From Trichococcus ilyis (GTDB lineage: Bacteria; Bacillota; Bacilli; Lactobacillales; Aerococcaceae), in the NCBI RefSeq assembly GCF_900109135.1, contig NZ_FNYT01000012.1:25355-89354 (forward strand): 64,000 nucleotides of DNA. Direction: 5' to 3'. The notes under the pieces were generated by a model. It made no database searches. It had not been told where the DNA came from and saw only the letters and a list, made by a program, of their open reading frames with translations. Positions within the stretch are counted from its first letter, which is position 1, and each line of letters opens with the position of its first letter. The position numbers and the translations under genes are program-made. Positions 27,425 through 39,823 of the stretch are shown here, piece after piece.

Positions 27425-28444
27425 ATGGAAACGAAAATATATGATGCATCAACCATCGATGAGGCAGCCGAATTGCTGCGGACCGGGGAATTGGTCGCTT
27501 TTCCGACAGAGACTGTCTACGGTCTGGGAGCGATCGCTTGCGATGATGAAGCAGTCAAAAATGTTTACAAAGTAAAAGGAAGGCCGAGTGACAACCCTTT
27601 GATTGTCCATGTCGCCGACAGGGAGATCGCCCAATATGTGGCTTACGTGCCCGAACAAGCCGAAGCGTTGATGGAGGCATTTTGGCCGGGCCCTTTGACC
27701 TTGATTTTTCCGATGAAGGAAGGGGTATTCGCGCCGACCGTCACAGCCGGCCATCAGACTGTCGCGCTACGGATGCCTGCCCAAACGCAGACACTTGAAT
27801 TGATCAGGAAGACTGGGTTTCCGTTGGTCGGACCGAGCGCTAACACATCCGGCAAACCGAGCCCTACGACAGCCCAGCATGTGCTGCACGACCTTTCCGG
27901 AAAAATTGCGGGCATCCTCGATGGAGGGGAAACCCGGATCGGTTTGGAATCGACCGTGCTGGATCTGACCAATACCGACGGACCTGTGATTTTGCGCCCA
28001 GGCGCCATCACGGAAGTGGAGCTGGAGCCGATCATCGGCAAACTGGCCGGCAGTGCACACCCGGCCGACGAAAAAACAGCTCCGAAAGCGCCAGGGATGA
28101 AATACCAACATTATGCCCCCGCTCAGCCGGTCATCCTCATCGATGGCGCAGCGGCCGATTGGGAAGCCGCCATCGAAGCGTACAGAGGAAAAGGCGACAA
28201 AATCGGCCTTTTGGCATCGGAAGAACTAGTGGCTGTCCATCAGGATGCAGCGGAAGCTGTCTATTCGTTGGGCCCGAAGATGGATGTTGCCGCAGCATCG
28301 CAACGCCTCTATGCCGGGTTGCGATATCTCGATGAACAACCGGTCGATGTCATTTTGGCCGAAGCCTATGACGCTGCCGGCATTGGCGAGGCTTACATGA
28401 ACCGGTTGGAAAAAGCCGCATCTGCAAAATATCCGAAAAAGTAG
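27425..28444 (+). CDS. L-threonylcarbamoyladenylate synthase (long, Sua5-type)
   Basis: Makes threonylcarbamoyl-AMP for the t6A modification of ANN-decoding tRNAs. The YrdC domain (residues about 8-190) has the hallmark FPTETVYGLG, KGRPSDNPLIVH and VGPSANTSGKPSPTT. A C-terminal Sua5 domain (about 215-335, after KAPGMKYQHYAP) makes this the long form rather than TsaC. 339 residues from ATG 27425, with AAAGGAG upstream; an in-frame ATG at 27305 lies before a terminator hairpin and adds nothing conserved. Confidence 0.93.
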   Translation: METKIYDASTIDEAAELLRTGELVAFPTETVYGLGAIACDDEAVKNVYKVKGRPSDNPLIVHVADREIAQYVAYVPEQAEALMEAFWPGPLTLIFPMKEGVFAPTVTAGHQTVALRMPAQTQTLELIRKTGFPLVGPSANTSGKPSPTTAQHVLHDLSGKIAGILDGGETRIGLESTVLDLTNTDGPVILRPGAITEVELEPIIGKLAGSAHPADEKTAPKAPGMKYQHYAPAQPVILIDGAAADWEAAIEAYRGKGDKIGLLASEELVAVHQDAAEAVYSLGPKMDVAAASQRLYAGLRYLDEQPVDVILAEAYDAAGIGEAYMNRLEKAASAKYPKK

Positions 28445-28514
28445 ACGGGTCCTATTGCATAACATCCGTGTTTAGCTTACTTTTTATACGAAATATTCAA
28501 ATCCGTGAGCGTAT

Positions 28515-28546
28515 TTGCTTTATTTTCTGAAGAATTATGCTATACT
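28515..28546 (+). promoter_or_regulatory. Promoter of glyA
   Basis: Extended -10 TGC-TATACT (hexamer 28541-28546); the best -35 is TTGCTT (28515-28520) at a long 20-base spacing. Confidence 0.45.
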
Positions 28547-28605
28547 CAACTTACATTTTTTTAAGTATTTAAAATTTTGGAATAATGTGATGGAAGGGTG
28601 CAAAC

Positions 28606-29844
28606 ATGGATAAAGAATTATTTGCAGCAATTGATAAAGAACGCGAAAGACAAGAGAACGGAATCGAACTGATCGCTTCCGAAAACTTTGTATCGGAAGA
28701 TGTAATGAGAGCGCAAGGCAGCATCTTGACCAATAAATATGCTGAAGGCTATCCTGGTCGTCGTTACTACGGTGGCTGCGAATTTATCGATGTCATCGAA
28801 AACCTGGCGATCGATCGCATCAAGGCAATCTTTGGCGCCGAATACGCCAACGTGCAACCGCACTCCGGTTCACAAGCGAACATGGCAGCTTACCGTGTTT
28901 TGGTGCAACCAGGGGATAAGATCTTGGGGATGGATTTGAGCCATGGCGGCCACTTGACGCATGGCGCATCCGTGAACTTCAGCGGTCAAACCTATGAATT
29001 CGTTGCCTACGGAGTCGATAAAGAAACCGAAACAATCAACTATGACCTTGTTAGGGAAATCGCGTTGAAAGAACAACCAAAATTGATCGTTGCCGGCGCG
29101 AGCGCATACCCACGCGCAATCGACTTCAAACGTTTCAGAGAAATCGCTGACGAAGTCGGTGCCTACCTGATGGTGGACATGGCGCACATCGCCGGACTTT
29201 GCGCAACAGGCTATCACCAAAACCCAGTCGAATATGCCCATATCGTAACCACCACAACGCACAAGACCTTGCGCGGCCCACGCGGAGGCGTCATCTTGGC
29301 AAAAGAAGAATTCGGCAAAAAATTGAACAGCGCGGTCTTCCCTGGCATCCAAGGCGGACCTTTGGAGCACGTCATCGCTGCAAAAGCCGTGTCATTCTTT
29401 GAAGCTGCAACACCGGAATACAAGGAATACATCGGTCAAGTCATCAAGAACGCCCAAGCAATGGCTGATGTCTTCAATGCCTCCGACCTGCGCGTCATCA
29501 GCGGTGGTACGGAAAACCATCTGTTGTTGCTGGATATCACCAGCAGCGGCCTGAACGGTAAGCAAGTGGAAAAATTGTTGGACAGCGTCGAAATCACTGT
29601 CAATAAAAACACGATTCCTTTCGAAACGTTGGGCGCCAACAAAGCAAGCGGCATCCGTATCGGTACACCTGCCATCACGACACGAGGCCTGAAGGAAGCG
29701 GAAGCTCGCAAGATTGCGGAATTGATCATCAAGACCATCCACAACCACGAAGACGAAGCGAAATTGGATGAAGTCCGTGCAGAAGTCAAAGCCATCACAA
29801 AAGCATTCCCATTGCACAAAAAACCAGCTGCTGTCGAAGCATAA
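28606..29844 (+). CDS. glyA: Serine hydroxymethyltransferase
   Basis: PLP enzyme converting serine and tetrahydrofolate to glycine and methylene-tetrahydrofolate, the main one-carbon source. The PLP lysine is in [13 protein letters not shown] (about residue 226), and [10 protein letters not shown] and the YPGRRYYGG block are intact. 412 residues. GAAGGG precedes ATG. Own promoter and terminator. It works downstream of the serC/serA serine route also encoded in this window. Confidence 0.97.
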   Translation: MDKELFAAIDKERERQENGIELIASENFVSEDVMRAQGSILTNKYAEGYPGRRYYGGCEFIDVIENLAIDRIKAIFGAEYANVQPHSGSQANMAAYRVLVQPGDKILGMDLSHGGHLTHGASVNFSGQTYEFVAYGVDKETETINYDLVREIALKEQPKLIVAGASAYPRAIDFKRFREIADEVGAYLMVDMAHIAGLCATGYHQNPVEYAHIVTTTTHKTLRGPRGGVILAKEEFGKKLNSAVFPGIQGGPLEHVIAAKAVSFFEAATPEYKEYIGQVIKNAQAMADVFNASDLRVISGGTENHLLLLDITSSGLNGKQVEKLLDSVEITVNKNTIPFETLGANKASGIRIGTPAITTRGLKEAEARKIAELIIKTIHNHEDEAKLDEVRAEVKAITKAFPLHKKPAAVEA

Positions 29845-29864
29845 ATCAATCATCGAAGAAGGAG

Positions 29865-29891
29865 AGGCCGGGACAAACCCCGGCCTTTTTG
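29865..29891 (+). terminator. Terminator of glyA
   Basis: AGGCCGGG (29865-29872) with CCCCGGCCT (29878-29886) and a T-run. Confidence 0.85.
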
Positions 29892-29953
29892 TCTGCATCC
29901 GACCAAAATTTGCGCAAACGCGTTCTGTCCTAATCGCCCTTAGACAACACGAG

Positions 29954-29984
29954 ATTCCCCGCCGAAACCGTTTTGGCGGGGAAT
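29954..29984. repeat. Near-perfect palindrome between glyA and upp
   Basis: ATTCCCCGCCGAAAC (29954-29968) and GTTTTGGCGGGGAAT (ending 29984) form a 15-bp hairpin with one mismatch and almost no loop. No T-run follows, so it is not a standard terminator. Just before it, CGCGTTCTGTCC (29920-29931) recalls the arm of the 172-bp repeat. The rest of this 305-base gap has no gene; a weak TACAAT -10 for upp lies at 30108-30113. Confidence 0.55.
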
Positions 29985-30149
29985 TCCGCCGTGAACAAGA
30001 ACCCGAGATCAAATCTCTATGCCGCTAAACCACAAATGTTTCGCCTTAAACTTGCCTTTCAGTGTTTTCTCATTGTTTTATTTCTGGTATTTGTAGCCGA
30101 TTTCCATTACAATAGGTTGAGCAAAAATAGGAAAGTGGGGCAAAAGTAT

Positions 30150-30785
30150 ATGGGAGAATTCCATGTAATGAATCACCCGTTGATTCAACACAAATTAACA
30201 ATCATCCGCGAAAAAGACTGCGGAACCAAAGTATTCCGTGAGGTAGTAAGCGAAATCGCGATGTTGATGGCTTATGAAGTAACAAGGGATATGCCTTTGG
30301 AGGACATCGAGATCGAAACGCCATTGGTGAAAACGACTCAAAAAACATTGTCCGGCAAAAAGGTTGCCATCATTCCGATCTTGCGTGCAGGTTTGGGCAT
30401 GGTCGACGGTTTCCTGGCGATGTTGCCTGCTGCAAAAGTCGGCCACATCGGCATGTACCGTGACCATGACACATTGGAGCCTGTCGAGTATTTCGTCAAA
30501 CTGCCGACAGATATCCAGGAACGTCAATTGTTCATCGTTGATCCGATGTTGGCGACCGGCGGATCGGCTATCGCAGCCATCGAAGCTTTGGAAAAGAGAG
30601 GCGCTTCGCCATCATCGATGAAATTCATCTGTCTCGTGGCAGCACCTGAAGGCGTGGAAGCCTTGCATGCGGCTTATCCGGATGTGGACATCTATGCAGC
30701 ATCATTGGATGAAAGATTGGACGAAAACAGCTACATCCTGCCTGGTTTGGGAGATGCCGGCGACCGCCTCTTCGGCACAAAATAA
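30150..30785 (+). CDS. upp: Uracil phosphoribosyltransferase
   Basis: Salvages uracil with PRPP to [31 protein letters not shown] and the PRPP loop [13 protein letters not shown] are intact, and the C-terminal [30 protein letters not shown] uracil-binding end is present. ATG 30150 (MGEFHV) gives 211 residues, fits close homologues, and has GTGGGG 9 bases upstream; ATG 30168 is a possible alternative. The longer in-frame extension to 29973 runs through non-coding sequence. Single-gene unit. Confidence 0.95.
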   Translation: MGEFHVMNHPLIQHKLTIIREKDCGTKVFREVVSEIAMLMAYEVTRDMPLEDIEIETPLVKTTQKTLSGKKVAIIPILRAGLGMVDGFLAMLPAAKVGHIGMYRDHDTLEPVEYFVKLPTDIQERQLFIVDPMLATGGSAIAAIEALEKRGASPSSMKFICLVAAPEGVEALHAAYPDVDIYAASLDERLDENSYILPGLGDAGDRLFGTK

Positions 30786-30887
30786 CCCTTCACAATGGCG
30801 TTCGGACAATTGTGTCCGCAATTGTCAAAACATCAATATTATCATGAGAACAGCCTTACGTTTTCCATGGTCATACCCAGCAAAAAC

Positions 30888-30936
30888 AAAAACAGAGCCG
30901 GAATTCCGATCGGGATTTTCGGCTCTGTTTTTGTTT
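30888..30936 (+). terminator. Terminator of upp
   Basis: AACAGAGCCG pairs with CGGCTCTGTT (30890-30929), flanked by A-rich and T-rich runs. Lies about 105 bases after the stop. Confidence 0.75.
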
Positions 30937-31180
30937 TCTGAAGCTAAGTTTGTTATACTCTGAACGCTTAAGGCTACAGCTTCCACGGCTTTTCGTGACA
31001 GCGTCAAAAGCAATAAAATTGCTTTTCTTTCGTTAGCCGGACGCACTTTTTTGCCATTAAGCCGATTTTCAGAATAATATCAACATATTTATGTATAGAC
31101 TATCTTTGATAATGAAGGCGGTATCTTTTCATCATTTTCATGAAAAGGCTGAAAATATCTTTATAATCAATAGATTTGCT
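30937..31180. other. Intergenic region upstream of the atp promoter
   Basis: No gene is seen. It contains an 8-bp hairpin CTTTTCAT/ATGAAAAG (31125-31132 / 31140-31147) about 34 bases before the -35 box and is otherwise AT-rich. Confidence 0.4.
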
Positions 31181-31209
31181 TTGAATTTCGATAAACTTGG
31201 TGTTATGAT
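31181..31209 (+). promoter_or_regulatory. Promoter of the atp operon
   Basis: TTGAAT (31181-31186), exactly 17 bases, TATGAT (31204-31209), with TGT giving an extended -10. Transcription would start near 31216, leaving a leader of about 170 bases. Confidence 0.8.
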
Positions 31210-31308
31210 TAGCGATGTTGAACAGGTATGCAAAAAAACTTATGAAATAGCCACTTATTGTGACTAGAGTATGGGAGGTCCAGCTAATTTAGTTGTCTGC
31301 TTTTACGA

Positions 31309-32379
<1,071 letters not shown>

Positions 32380-32418
32380 TAGGGACCAGCAAGACCGATA
32401 ACTACAGGAGGGATGAGA

Positions 32419-32922
32419 ATGACAGCCAATCTTGTATTGGGAGAGATCACCGCATTAGGTGATACGATTGTCACGCTGCTGTCATTTCTGATATTGATGG
32501 CTCTTATCAAGCAATTCGCATGGCAGCCTTTGATGAAGGTCTTAACGGATCGGGAAGAAATGATACATGCAAATATTGATAAAGCGGCGACGGCGCGCGA
32601 GAATGCCGAGAAGAAACAAGCGGAAGTCGATGCGCAGTTGATAGAAGTCAGAACTGCAGCCAGCGATATTTTGAACCGGGCTCAGGCGGAAGGCAATGAA
32701 ATACAGCAGAACATCATCAAAGAAGCAAAAGAAGATGCACTACGGATCAAACAAGTGACCCAGAAAGAACTGGAACTCGAAAGAAAACAGGCCCTTGAGA
32801 GTTTGCGCGCCGAAATCGGAGTCATATCTGTGGATATCGCCGAAAAGATTCTAGGCAAGGAAATCACTCAAGCGGATCAACAGAGTTTGATCGAAGCGTT
32901 CATTGAAGGGCTGGATGATTGA
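32419..32922 (+). CDS. atpF: F0F1 ATP synthase subunit b
   Basis: Peripheral stalk subunit: one N-terminal membrane helix (about residues 8-28) and a long charged coiled coil (about 40-140) that reaches the delta subunit. 167 residues from ATG 32419, which has AGGAGGG 7 bases upstream; ATG 32413 abuts that site. Overlaps or abuts atpH. Confidence 0.93.
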   Translation: MTANLVLGEITALGDTIVTLLSFLILMALIKQFAWQPLMKVLTDREEMIHANIDKAATARENAEKKQAEVDAQLIEVRTAASDILNRAQAEGNEIQQNIIKEAKEDALRIKQVTQKELELERKQALESLRAEIGVISVDIAEKILGKEITQADQQSLIEAFIEGLDD

Positions 32923-33442
32923 TATGGCCAGAAACGGGAATGCTATCGCCGCTGTTGAGGCCTATGTACAAGCTTATTATAACCGCCTTCCGAACTCGAA
33001 GATTGCGGATAGACTGTATCTTGATCTATCGCAATTGAAGGATGTCTTTAATCAAGCGGATGCCGATCAGGGCGAGAAGCCGAATCTTGATTTGGCGGTG
33101 AAATATCTCGCGCCTGAAACGCTGGCGTTTTTGGAGGGGCTCCAAGATAATCTTGATGACGAAGGGATCTTGGCTTCGATCAATGCGTTCAATGCGCTAT
33201 ATGAGAACAAAAAGGTGTTTGTGAATGTGAAGTTGACTTCTGCGGTTCCTTTATCGGGAGAACAGAAAGCGCGCATCTTGGACAAATTGGAAAAAAGAAT
33301 CGGGGAAGCGACCTTTTTCGTGACTGAAGCTGTCGATCCCAAAGTGATGGGTGGCGTCCGATTGGAGTCGGAAAACCACTATTTCGACAATACCATCGCT
33401 ACGAAGTTGAAAGACATGAAGAAACATATTCTAAAAGATTAA
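32915..33442 (+). CDS. atpH: F0F1 ATP synthase subunit delta
   Basis: Links the b stalk to the top of F1. The N-terminal helical domain ([14 protein letters not shown]) is divergent, while the C-terminal part ([30 protein letters not shown]) is typical. 175 residues. ATG 32915 (4 bases after AAGGG, overlapping atpF by 8) and ATG 32924 (one base after the atpF stop) are both possible; the choice is uncertain by three codons. Confidence 0.9.
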   Translation: MIDMARNGNAIAAVEAYVQAYYNRLPNSKIADRLYLDLSQLKDVFNQADADQGEKPNLDLAVKYLAPETLAFLEGLQDNLDDEGILASINAFNALYENKKVFVNVKLTSAVPLSGEQKARILDKLEKRIGEATFFVTEAVDPKVMGGVRLESENHYFDNTIATKLKDMKKHILKD

Positions 33443-33464
33443 TAGGGTTGAAGAGGTGAATAAT

Positions 33465-34976
33465 GTGGCTACTGAAAACGAAGATTTGAGTTCATTGATC
33501 AAAAACAGGATCAACACTTTTCAATCTGTATCAGAGTTTGAAGAAATTGGTAAGGTTACCTATATCGGTGATGGGATAGCCCGCGCGAAAGGTCTGGAGA
33601 ACGTTATGTCCGGCGAATTGCTGGAGTTCTCCAATGGATCCATCGGTATGGCCCAAAACTTGGAAATGAACGATGTCGGCATCATCATTTTTGGCGCATA
33701 TGAAAATATCCATGAGGGCGATATCGTCAAACGTACAGGCAAAATCATGGAAGTGCCGGTCGGAGATGCTCTGATCGGTCGGGTCGTGGATGCGTTGGGC
33801 ATTCCGGTCGATGGCTTAGGCAGCATCGAAACGACCAGAACGAGACCGGTGGAAAATCCGGCACCGGGCGTCATGGATCGCCAGTCCGTAAGAGAGCCTC
33901 TTCAGACCGGCCTGAAAGCATTGGATGCTTTGGTGCCGATCGGCCGAGGACAACGCGAATTGATCATCGGCGACCGCAAAACCGGGAAAACCAGCATCGC
34001 AATCGATGCCATCCTGAACCAGCGCGGAAAAGACGTCATCTGCATCTACGTCGCGATCGGACAAAAAGAATCAACCGTCCGCAACATGACGGAAACGCTG
34101 AAAAAATACCATGCGATGGATTACACGATCGTAGTGACGGCCAGCGCTTCGCAATCGGCGCCGATGCTTTATATCGCACCTTACGCTGCTACAGCGATGG
34201 CGGAAGAGTTCATGCACAACGGCAAACACGTCCTGATCGTATACGATGACCTTTCCAAACAGGCGGCTGCCTACCGTGAAATGTCCTTGCTCTTGCGCCG
34301 TCCGCCAGGTCGTGAAGCTTACCCAGGGGATGTCTTCTACTTGCACTCCCGCCTGTTGGAACGCTCCGCAAAATTGAACGATGAATTGGGAGGCGGCTCC
34401 ATCACCTCTTTGCCGATCGTGGAAACACAAGCCGGGGACATCTCCGCTTACATTCCGACGAACGTCATCTCCATCACGGATGGACAAATTTTCCTGGAAA
34501 GCGATTTGTTCTTCTCGGGAATCCGCCCGGCTTTATCTGCCGGATTATCCGTTTCCCGTGTCGGCGGATCCGCCCAAATCAAAGCAATGAAAAAAGTATC
34601 CGGAACGTTGCGTATCGATTTGGCCAGCTATCGCGAGTTGGAAGCATTCACTCAATTCGGTTCGGATTTGGATGTTTCCACCCAGAAACGTCTCAGCCGC
34701 GGCCGCAGAACTGTGGAAATACTGAAGCAGGACTTGCACAAGACTTTGGATGTCGAAAAACAAGTTCTTATTCTCTATGCCTTGACGCATGGATTCATCG
34801 ATTCCGTTCCGGTGCAGGACATCGAACGGTATGAGACCGAGTTGTTCAAATTCGTCAAAATGTCCTATCCGAATCTGTTCTCCATCATCACGGAGACAAA
34901 AGACTTGCCGCCTACGGAAGACTTGGATGAAGCGCTGAATGCATTCGCGGGCATCTTTATTCCGCATGCCGAGTAG
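33465..34976 (+). CDS. atpA: F0F1 ATP synthase subunit alpha
   Basis: Regulatory nucleotide-binding subunit of the F1 hexamer. The P-loop [13 protein letters not shown] (about residues 169-181) and the alpha signature [18 protein letters not shown] [17 protein letters not shown] are present. 503 residues from GTG 33465, eight bases after AGAGG; the GTG at 33456 overlaps the site. Confidence 0.97.
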   Translation: MATENEDLSSLIKNRINTFQSVSEFEEIGKVTYIGDGIARAKGLENVMSGELLEFSNGSIGMAQNLEMNDVGIIIFGAYENIHEGDIVKRTGKIMEVPVGDALIGRVVDALGIPVDGLGSIETTRTRPVENPAPGVMDRQSVREPLQTGLKALDALVPIGRGQRELIIGDRKTGKTSIAIDAILNQRGKDVICIYVAIGQKESTVRNMTETLKKYHAMDYTIVVTASASQSAPMLYIAPYAATAMAEEFMHNGKHVLIVYDDLSKQAAAYREMSLLLRRPPGREAYPGDVFYLHSRLLERSAKLNDELGGGSITSLPIVETQAGDISAYIPTNVISITDGQIFLESDLFFSGIRPALSAGLSVSRVGGSAQIKAMKKVSGTLRIDLASYRELEAFTQFGSDLDVSTQKRLSRGRRTVEILKQDLHKTLDVEKQVLILYALTHGFIDSVPVQDIERYETELFKFVKMSYPNLFSIITETKDLPPTEDLDEALNAFAGIFIPHAE

Positions 34977-35013
34977 AGTGGTCAGCATGAACAGATAATA
35001 TTGAGGTGATAAT

Positions 35014-35934
35014 ATGGCAGAGTCTTTAATAGACATCCGGAAGCGTATCGCTTCCACCAAGAAGACAAGTCAAATAACAAGCGCCATGCAAATGGTATCT
35101 GCCTCCAAACTGATCCGTGCCGAACAAAAGGTTCGGGGATATCAGCTTTATGCAGCAAAAATACGCGAAATCGTAACCCATATCGCCAGTACGCAATTGT
35201 CGTTGCTTGAGGAGCATGGACATGCGACAGCCAGCGATCAGGTCCTGGTCGATTTCCATGACATGTTGATCGAACGTCCGATCCGCAAAACCGGCTATTT
35301 GATCATTTCCTCCGATAAGGGATTGGCTGGCGGTTACAACAGTTCGATCCTCAAAGCGACAAAGGATATGCTGGCGGCCGACCATGCATCAAACGATGAG
35401 TTTGTTGTCCTGTCGGTCGGCGGCACAGTCGCTGATGACCTCAGAAAGAGCGGCATCGAAGTCGCATTCGAAATCCGGGATCTGAACGATCAGCCAAGCT
35501 TCACGGAAGTGAGCGATATCGTGATAAAAGCGATCCAACTCTATCGGGACGGTGTTTTTGATGAGTTGTATGTTTGCTACAAACACCATGTGAATGCTCT
35601 GATATCAGAGTATCGGGCCGAGAAAATGCTGCCGCTGACGGATTTGGATTCCCATGAAGCGGTCGGATACGAAGTCGATTATCTTTTTGAACCGAACAAA
35701 GAAGAAATTTTGGAAATTTTACTTCCGCAATATGCGGAAAGTTTGATTTACGGCGCCATTATCGATGCAAAGTCAGCCGAACATGCTTCCCGTATGACGG
35801 CCATGAAGAGCGCCACCGATAATGCCACCAAGATGATCAATGATATGACGATTCAATACAACCGAGTGAGACAGACTGCGATCACGCAAGAAATCACCGA
35901 AATCGTCGGCGGAGCTTCTGCTCTTGAAGATTAG
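35014..35934 (+). CDS. atpG: F0F1 ATP synthase subunit gamma
   Basis: Central rotating shaft. The N-terminal helix has DIRKRIASTKKTSQITSAMQ, and the C-terminal helix has ATDNATKMINDMTIQYNR with RQTAITQEITEIVGGA, both conserved. 306 residues. TTGAGGTGAT precedes ATG. Confidence 0.97.
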   Translation: MAESLIDIRKRIASTKKTSQITSAMQMVSASKLIRAEQKVRGYQLYAAKIREIVTHIASTQLSLLEEHGHATASDQVLVDFHDMLIERPIRKTGYLIISSDKGLAGGYNSSILKATKDMLAADHASNDEFVVLSVGGTVADDLRKSGIEVAFEIRDLNDQPSFTEVSDIVIKAIQLYRDGVFDELYVCYKHHVNALISEYRAEKMLPLTDLDSHEAVGYEVDYLFEPNKEEILEILLPQYAESLIYGAIIDAKSAEHASRMTAMKSATDNATKMINDMTIQYNRVRQTAITQEITEIVGGASALED

Positions 35935-37389
<1,455 letters not shown>

Positions 37390-37390
37390 G

Positions 37391-37816
37391 ATGGCAGTTC
37401 TGCAAGTCAATGTAGTGACGCCGGATGGTATCGCCTTTCAGCATCGCGCTAAAGCGGTGACCGCCAAAACGACGGACGGCGGCATTACCATCATGCCAAA
37501 CCATACCCCGATCATTGTGCCTTTGGCTATCGCCGATCTGATCGTGACGCGTGTAACCGATGAACTTGCCCAAAACCATATCGCCGTCAACGGCGGCATC
37601 ATGGAAGTGCGCGACAACATCGTCAACATCATTGCGAACAGTGCGGAACGTGCGCGGGATATCGATATCGACCGTGCCGAAGTCGCGAAGGAACGCGCCG
37701 AAAGACGGATGGCGGAAGCGCGTGACATCAAAAATGAGAAAGAATTCCAACGTGCAAAGATCTCGCTCTCGAAAGCCATCAACCGTATCGGTGTTTCGAA
37801 AAACAGATCCAGCTGA
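37391..37816 (+). CDS. atpC: F0F1 ATP synthase subunit epsilon
   Basis: Inhibitory/stalk subunit: N-terminal beta-sandwich (VNVVTPDGIAF, TDGGITIMPNHTPII, HIAVNGGIMEVRDN) and a C-terminal helical hairpin rich in Arg and Glu. 141 residues. ATG lies one base after the atpD stop with AAAGGAGGGG upstream. Last gene of the operon. Confidence 0.95.
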   Translation: MAVLQVNVVTPDGIAFQHRAKAVTAKTTDGGITIMPNHTPIIVPLAIADLIVTRVTDELAQNHIAVNGGIMEVRDNIVNIIANSAERARDIDIDRAEVAKERAERRMAEARDIKNEKEFQRAKISLSKAINRIGVSKNRSS

Positions 37817-37847
37817 AAAAGAGGCCAGAGATGGCCTCTTTTTTTGC
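37816..37847 (+). terminator. Terminator of the atp operon
   Basis: AAAAAGAGGCC (37816-37826) pairs with GGCCTCTTTTT (from 37833), overlapping the atpC stop. A second, weaker A/T hairpin occurs near 38015-38042. The 250-base gap up to the DUF1146 gene has no other gene I can support. Confidence 0.85.
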
Positions 37848-38091
37848 TGGATCTGTGCATTTCCTGACAATTAATGTATGAATGGGATAACGCCTACAGA
37901 AGATCTGCAGAAATAGCCCTCAATTTCATTTTGATGTGTTGTAACATATTATTATACCTGATTGGGAAAATGAATGTAAACGATTTTCTTAGTAAATTCT
38001 TAGGGGATGCTCTGACAAAAACGAGCTTCCTTGTTTTTTTTTCAAAATTTATATGTTAGTATAGTTTGAGAATATGGGAGGAGTGCGTCGC

Positions 38092-38328
38092 TTGGACATA
38101 ATGATGTTTAACGGTATAATAGTATTGATATCCCGTATGATATTCATTTTCATTTCTTTCTGGTCGATGAAAGCCATCAGACTGGAGAAGTGGATAAGGA
38201 AGGGGCACGTACGCGAAGCACGGGTGCTCTATTTCTTTCTGTCGATTACTTTAGGCTATACGGTAAGTACTTTTCTGCTGGAGTTGGTGACGACTTCCCG
38301 GAACATCAGTTACTTGCTGTTCTCCTGA
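38092..38328 (+). CDS. DUF1146 (YwzB-like) small membrane protein
   Basis: 78 residues with two membrane helices around a basic loop (MKAIRLEKWIRKGH) and the conserved LYFFLSITLGYTVSTFLLE. DUF1146 proteins of unknown role sit between atpC and murA across Bacilli, as here. TTG 38092 is the likely start since GGGAGGA lies about 10 bases before it; ATG 38074 is upstream of that site. Probably cotranscribed with murA. Confidence 0.8.
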   Translation: MDIMMFNGIIVLISRMIFIFISFWSMKAIRLEKWIRKGHVREARVLYFFLSITLGYTVSTFLLELVTTSRNISYLLFS

Positions 38329-38445
38329 TCCGCTCACAACTGCACGAAATATTTTTTTGCAAGGCAGGTCGGAGTCACGGTTATACAAAAAGTTGCATAC
38401 AAACATACAAATGAGATCACAATTGACTTTCGGAGGGATTTTTTT

Positions 38446-39759
38446 ATGGAAAAAATAATTGTTCGCGGCGGGAACCGTCTTGAAGGAACAGTTAAAGTAG
38501 AAGGCGCAAAAAACGCAGTTTTGCCGATTTTGGCCGCGACACTTTTGGCTAGCGAAGGACAGACCGTTTTGACGAACGTTCCGATACTTTCGGATGTTTT
38601 CACGATGAACAACGTCCTGAAGCATCTGAATGTCGGCGTTGAATTCCAAGAAGAAAACAACACCATCTTAGCGGATGCATCAAACGACATTCATTCTGAA
38701 GCACCATTTGCCTATGTCAGCAAAATGCGTGCATCAATCGTCGTAATGGGTCCGCTATTAGCACGTCTTGGGCATGCCCGCATCGCATTGCCGGGCGGAT
38801 GCGCCATCGGAACACGGCCAATCGATCTTCACCTGAAAGGGTTTGAAGCGATGGGAGCCGATATCAAAATCGAGAATGGTTTTGTAGAAGCGAAAGCGGA
38901 CAGATTGGTCGGCGCGCGCATTTACCTGGACTTCCCGAGTGTCGGCGCTACGCAGAACATCATGATGGGAGCAACCTTGGCGGAAGGGACGACAATCATC
39001 GAAAACGTGGCGCGCGAACCTGAAATCGTCGATTTGGCCAATTTCCTGAACCGTATGGGCGCAAGGGTAATCGGAGCCGGAACAGAAACAATCCGCATCG
39101 AAGGCGTATCATCCATGAAAGCAACCGAACATTCGATCATCCCGGACCGCATCGAAGCCGGAACATTCATGATCGCGGCGGCAGTTACGAACGGGAATAT
39201 CTTCATTGAAGATGCCATTGCTGATCATAATAAACCGCTGATTTCAAAATTGAAGGAAATGCACGTCGCTTTCCAGGAAGAGGAAAACGGTCTGCGTGTC
39301 ATCGGTCCGCGTTCTTTGAAGGCGACCGACGTCAAAACGATGCCGCACCCTGGATTCCCTACCGACATGCAAGCGCAAATGACGATTGCGCAATTGGTGG
39401 CGCAAGGGACCAGCACGATGACCGAAACCGTGTTCGAAAACCGTTTTATGCACTTGGAAGAAATGCGCCGCATGAACGCTGATTTCAAAGTTGAAGGGCA
39501 GACGGTCCTGCTCCACGGCAACACTGACTTGCAGGGCGCCGAAGTTGCTGCATCGGATTTGCGTGCGGCAGCTGCACTGATCATTGCCGGTCTTGTTTCC
39601 AAGGGCTATACGCGCGTGACGAACTTGTCGCATTTGGATCGCGGTTATTACGAATTTGATAAGAAGCTGCAAGCATTGGGCGCCGACGTGGAACGCGTGA
39701 CTGAAGATGAAGCGAATGTCTTCAGCGATGCGGATGTCGAAGCGCTTTTCGCTAAATAA
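38446..39759 (+). CDS. murA: UDP-N-acetylglucosamine 1-carboxyvinyltransferase
   Basis: First committed step of peptidoglycan synthesis (enolpyruvyl transfer from PEP). The inside-out barrel shows [15 protein letters not shown] with the catalytic Lys about 22, and the loop [14 protein letters not shown] with Cys about 119, so fosfomycin sensitivity is expected. 437 residues. CGGAGGGA precedes ATG. By position next to atpC-DUF1146 it corresponds to MurAA (MurA1). Confidence 0.96.
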   Translation: MEKIIVRGGNRLEGTVKVEGAKNAVLPILAATLLASEGQTVLTNVPILSDVFTMNNVLKHLNVGVEFQEENNTILADASNDIHSEAPFAYVSKMRASIVVMGPLLARLGHARIALPGGCAIGTRPIDLHLKGFEAMGADIKIENGFVEAKADRLVGARIYLDFPSVGATQNIMMGATLAEGTTIIENVAREPEIVDLANFLNRMGARVIGAGTETIRIEGVSSMKATEHSIIPDRIEAGTFMIAAAVTNGNIFIEDAIADHNKPLISKLKEMHVAFQEEENGLRVIGPRSLKATDVKTMPHPGFPTDMQAQMTIAQLVAQGTSTMTETVFENRFMHLEEMRRMNADFKVEGQTVLLHGNTDLQGAEVAASDLRAAAALIIAGLVSKGYTRVTNLSHLDRGYYEFDKKLQALGADVERVTEDEANVFSDADVEALFAK

Positions 39760-39823
39760 GCCGGACAACTGTGGTCCGCAAGATAGCTGTTGCTAAATGA
39801 TGAATGTTTGAGAGGGGAACAAC

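Noticed and set aside
37874..38059. 61-codon plus-strand ORF after atpC
   Set aside because: No ribosome binding site, very AT-rich, overlaps a likely terminator and the promoter of the next operon.
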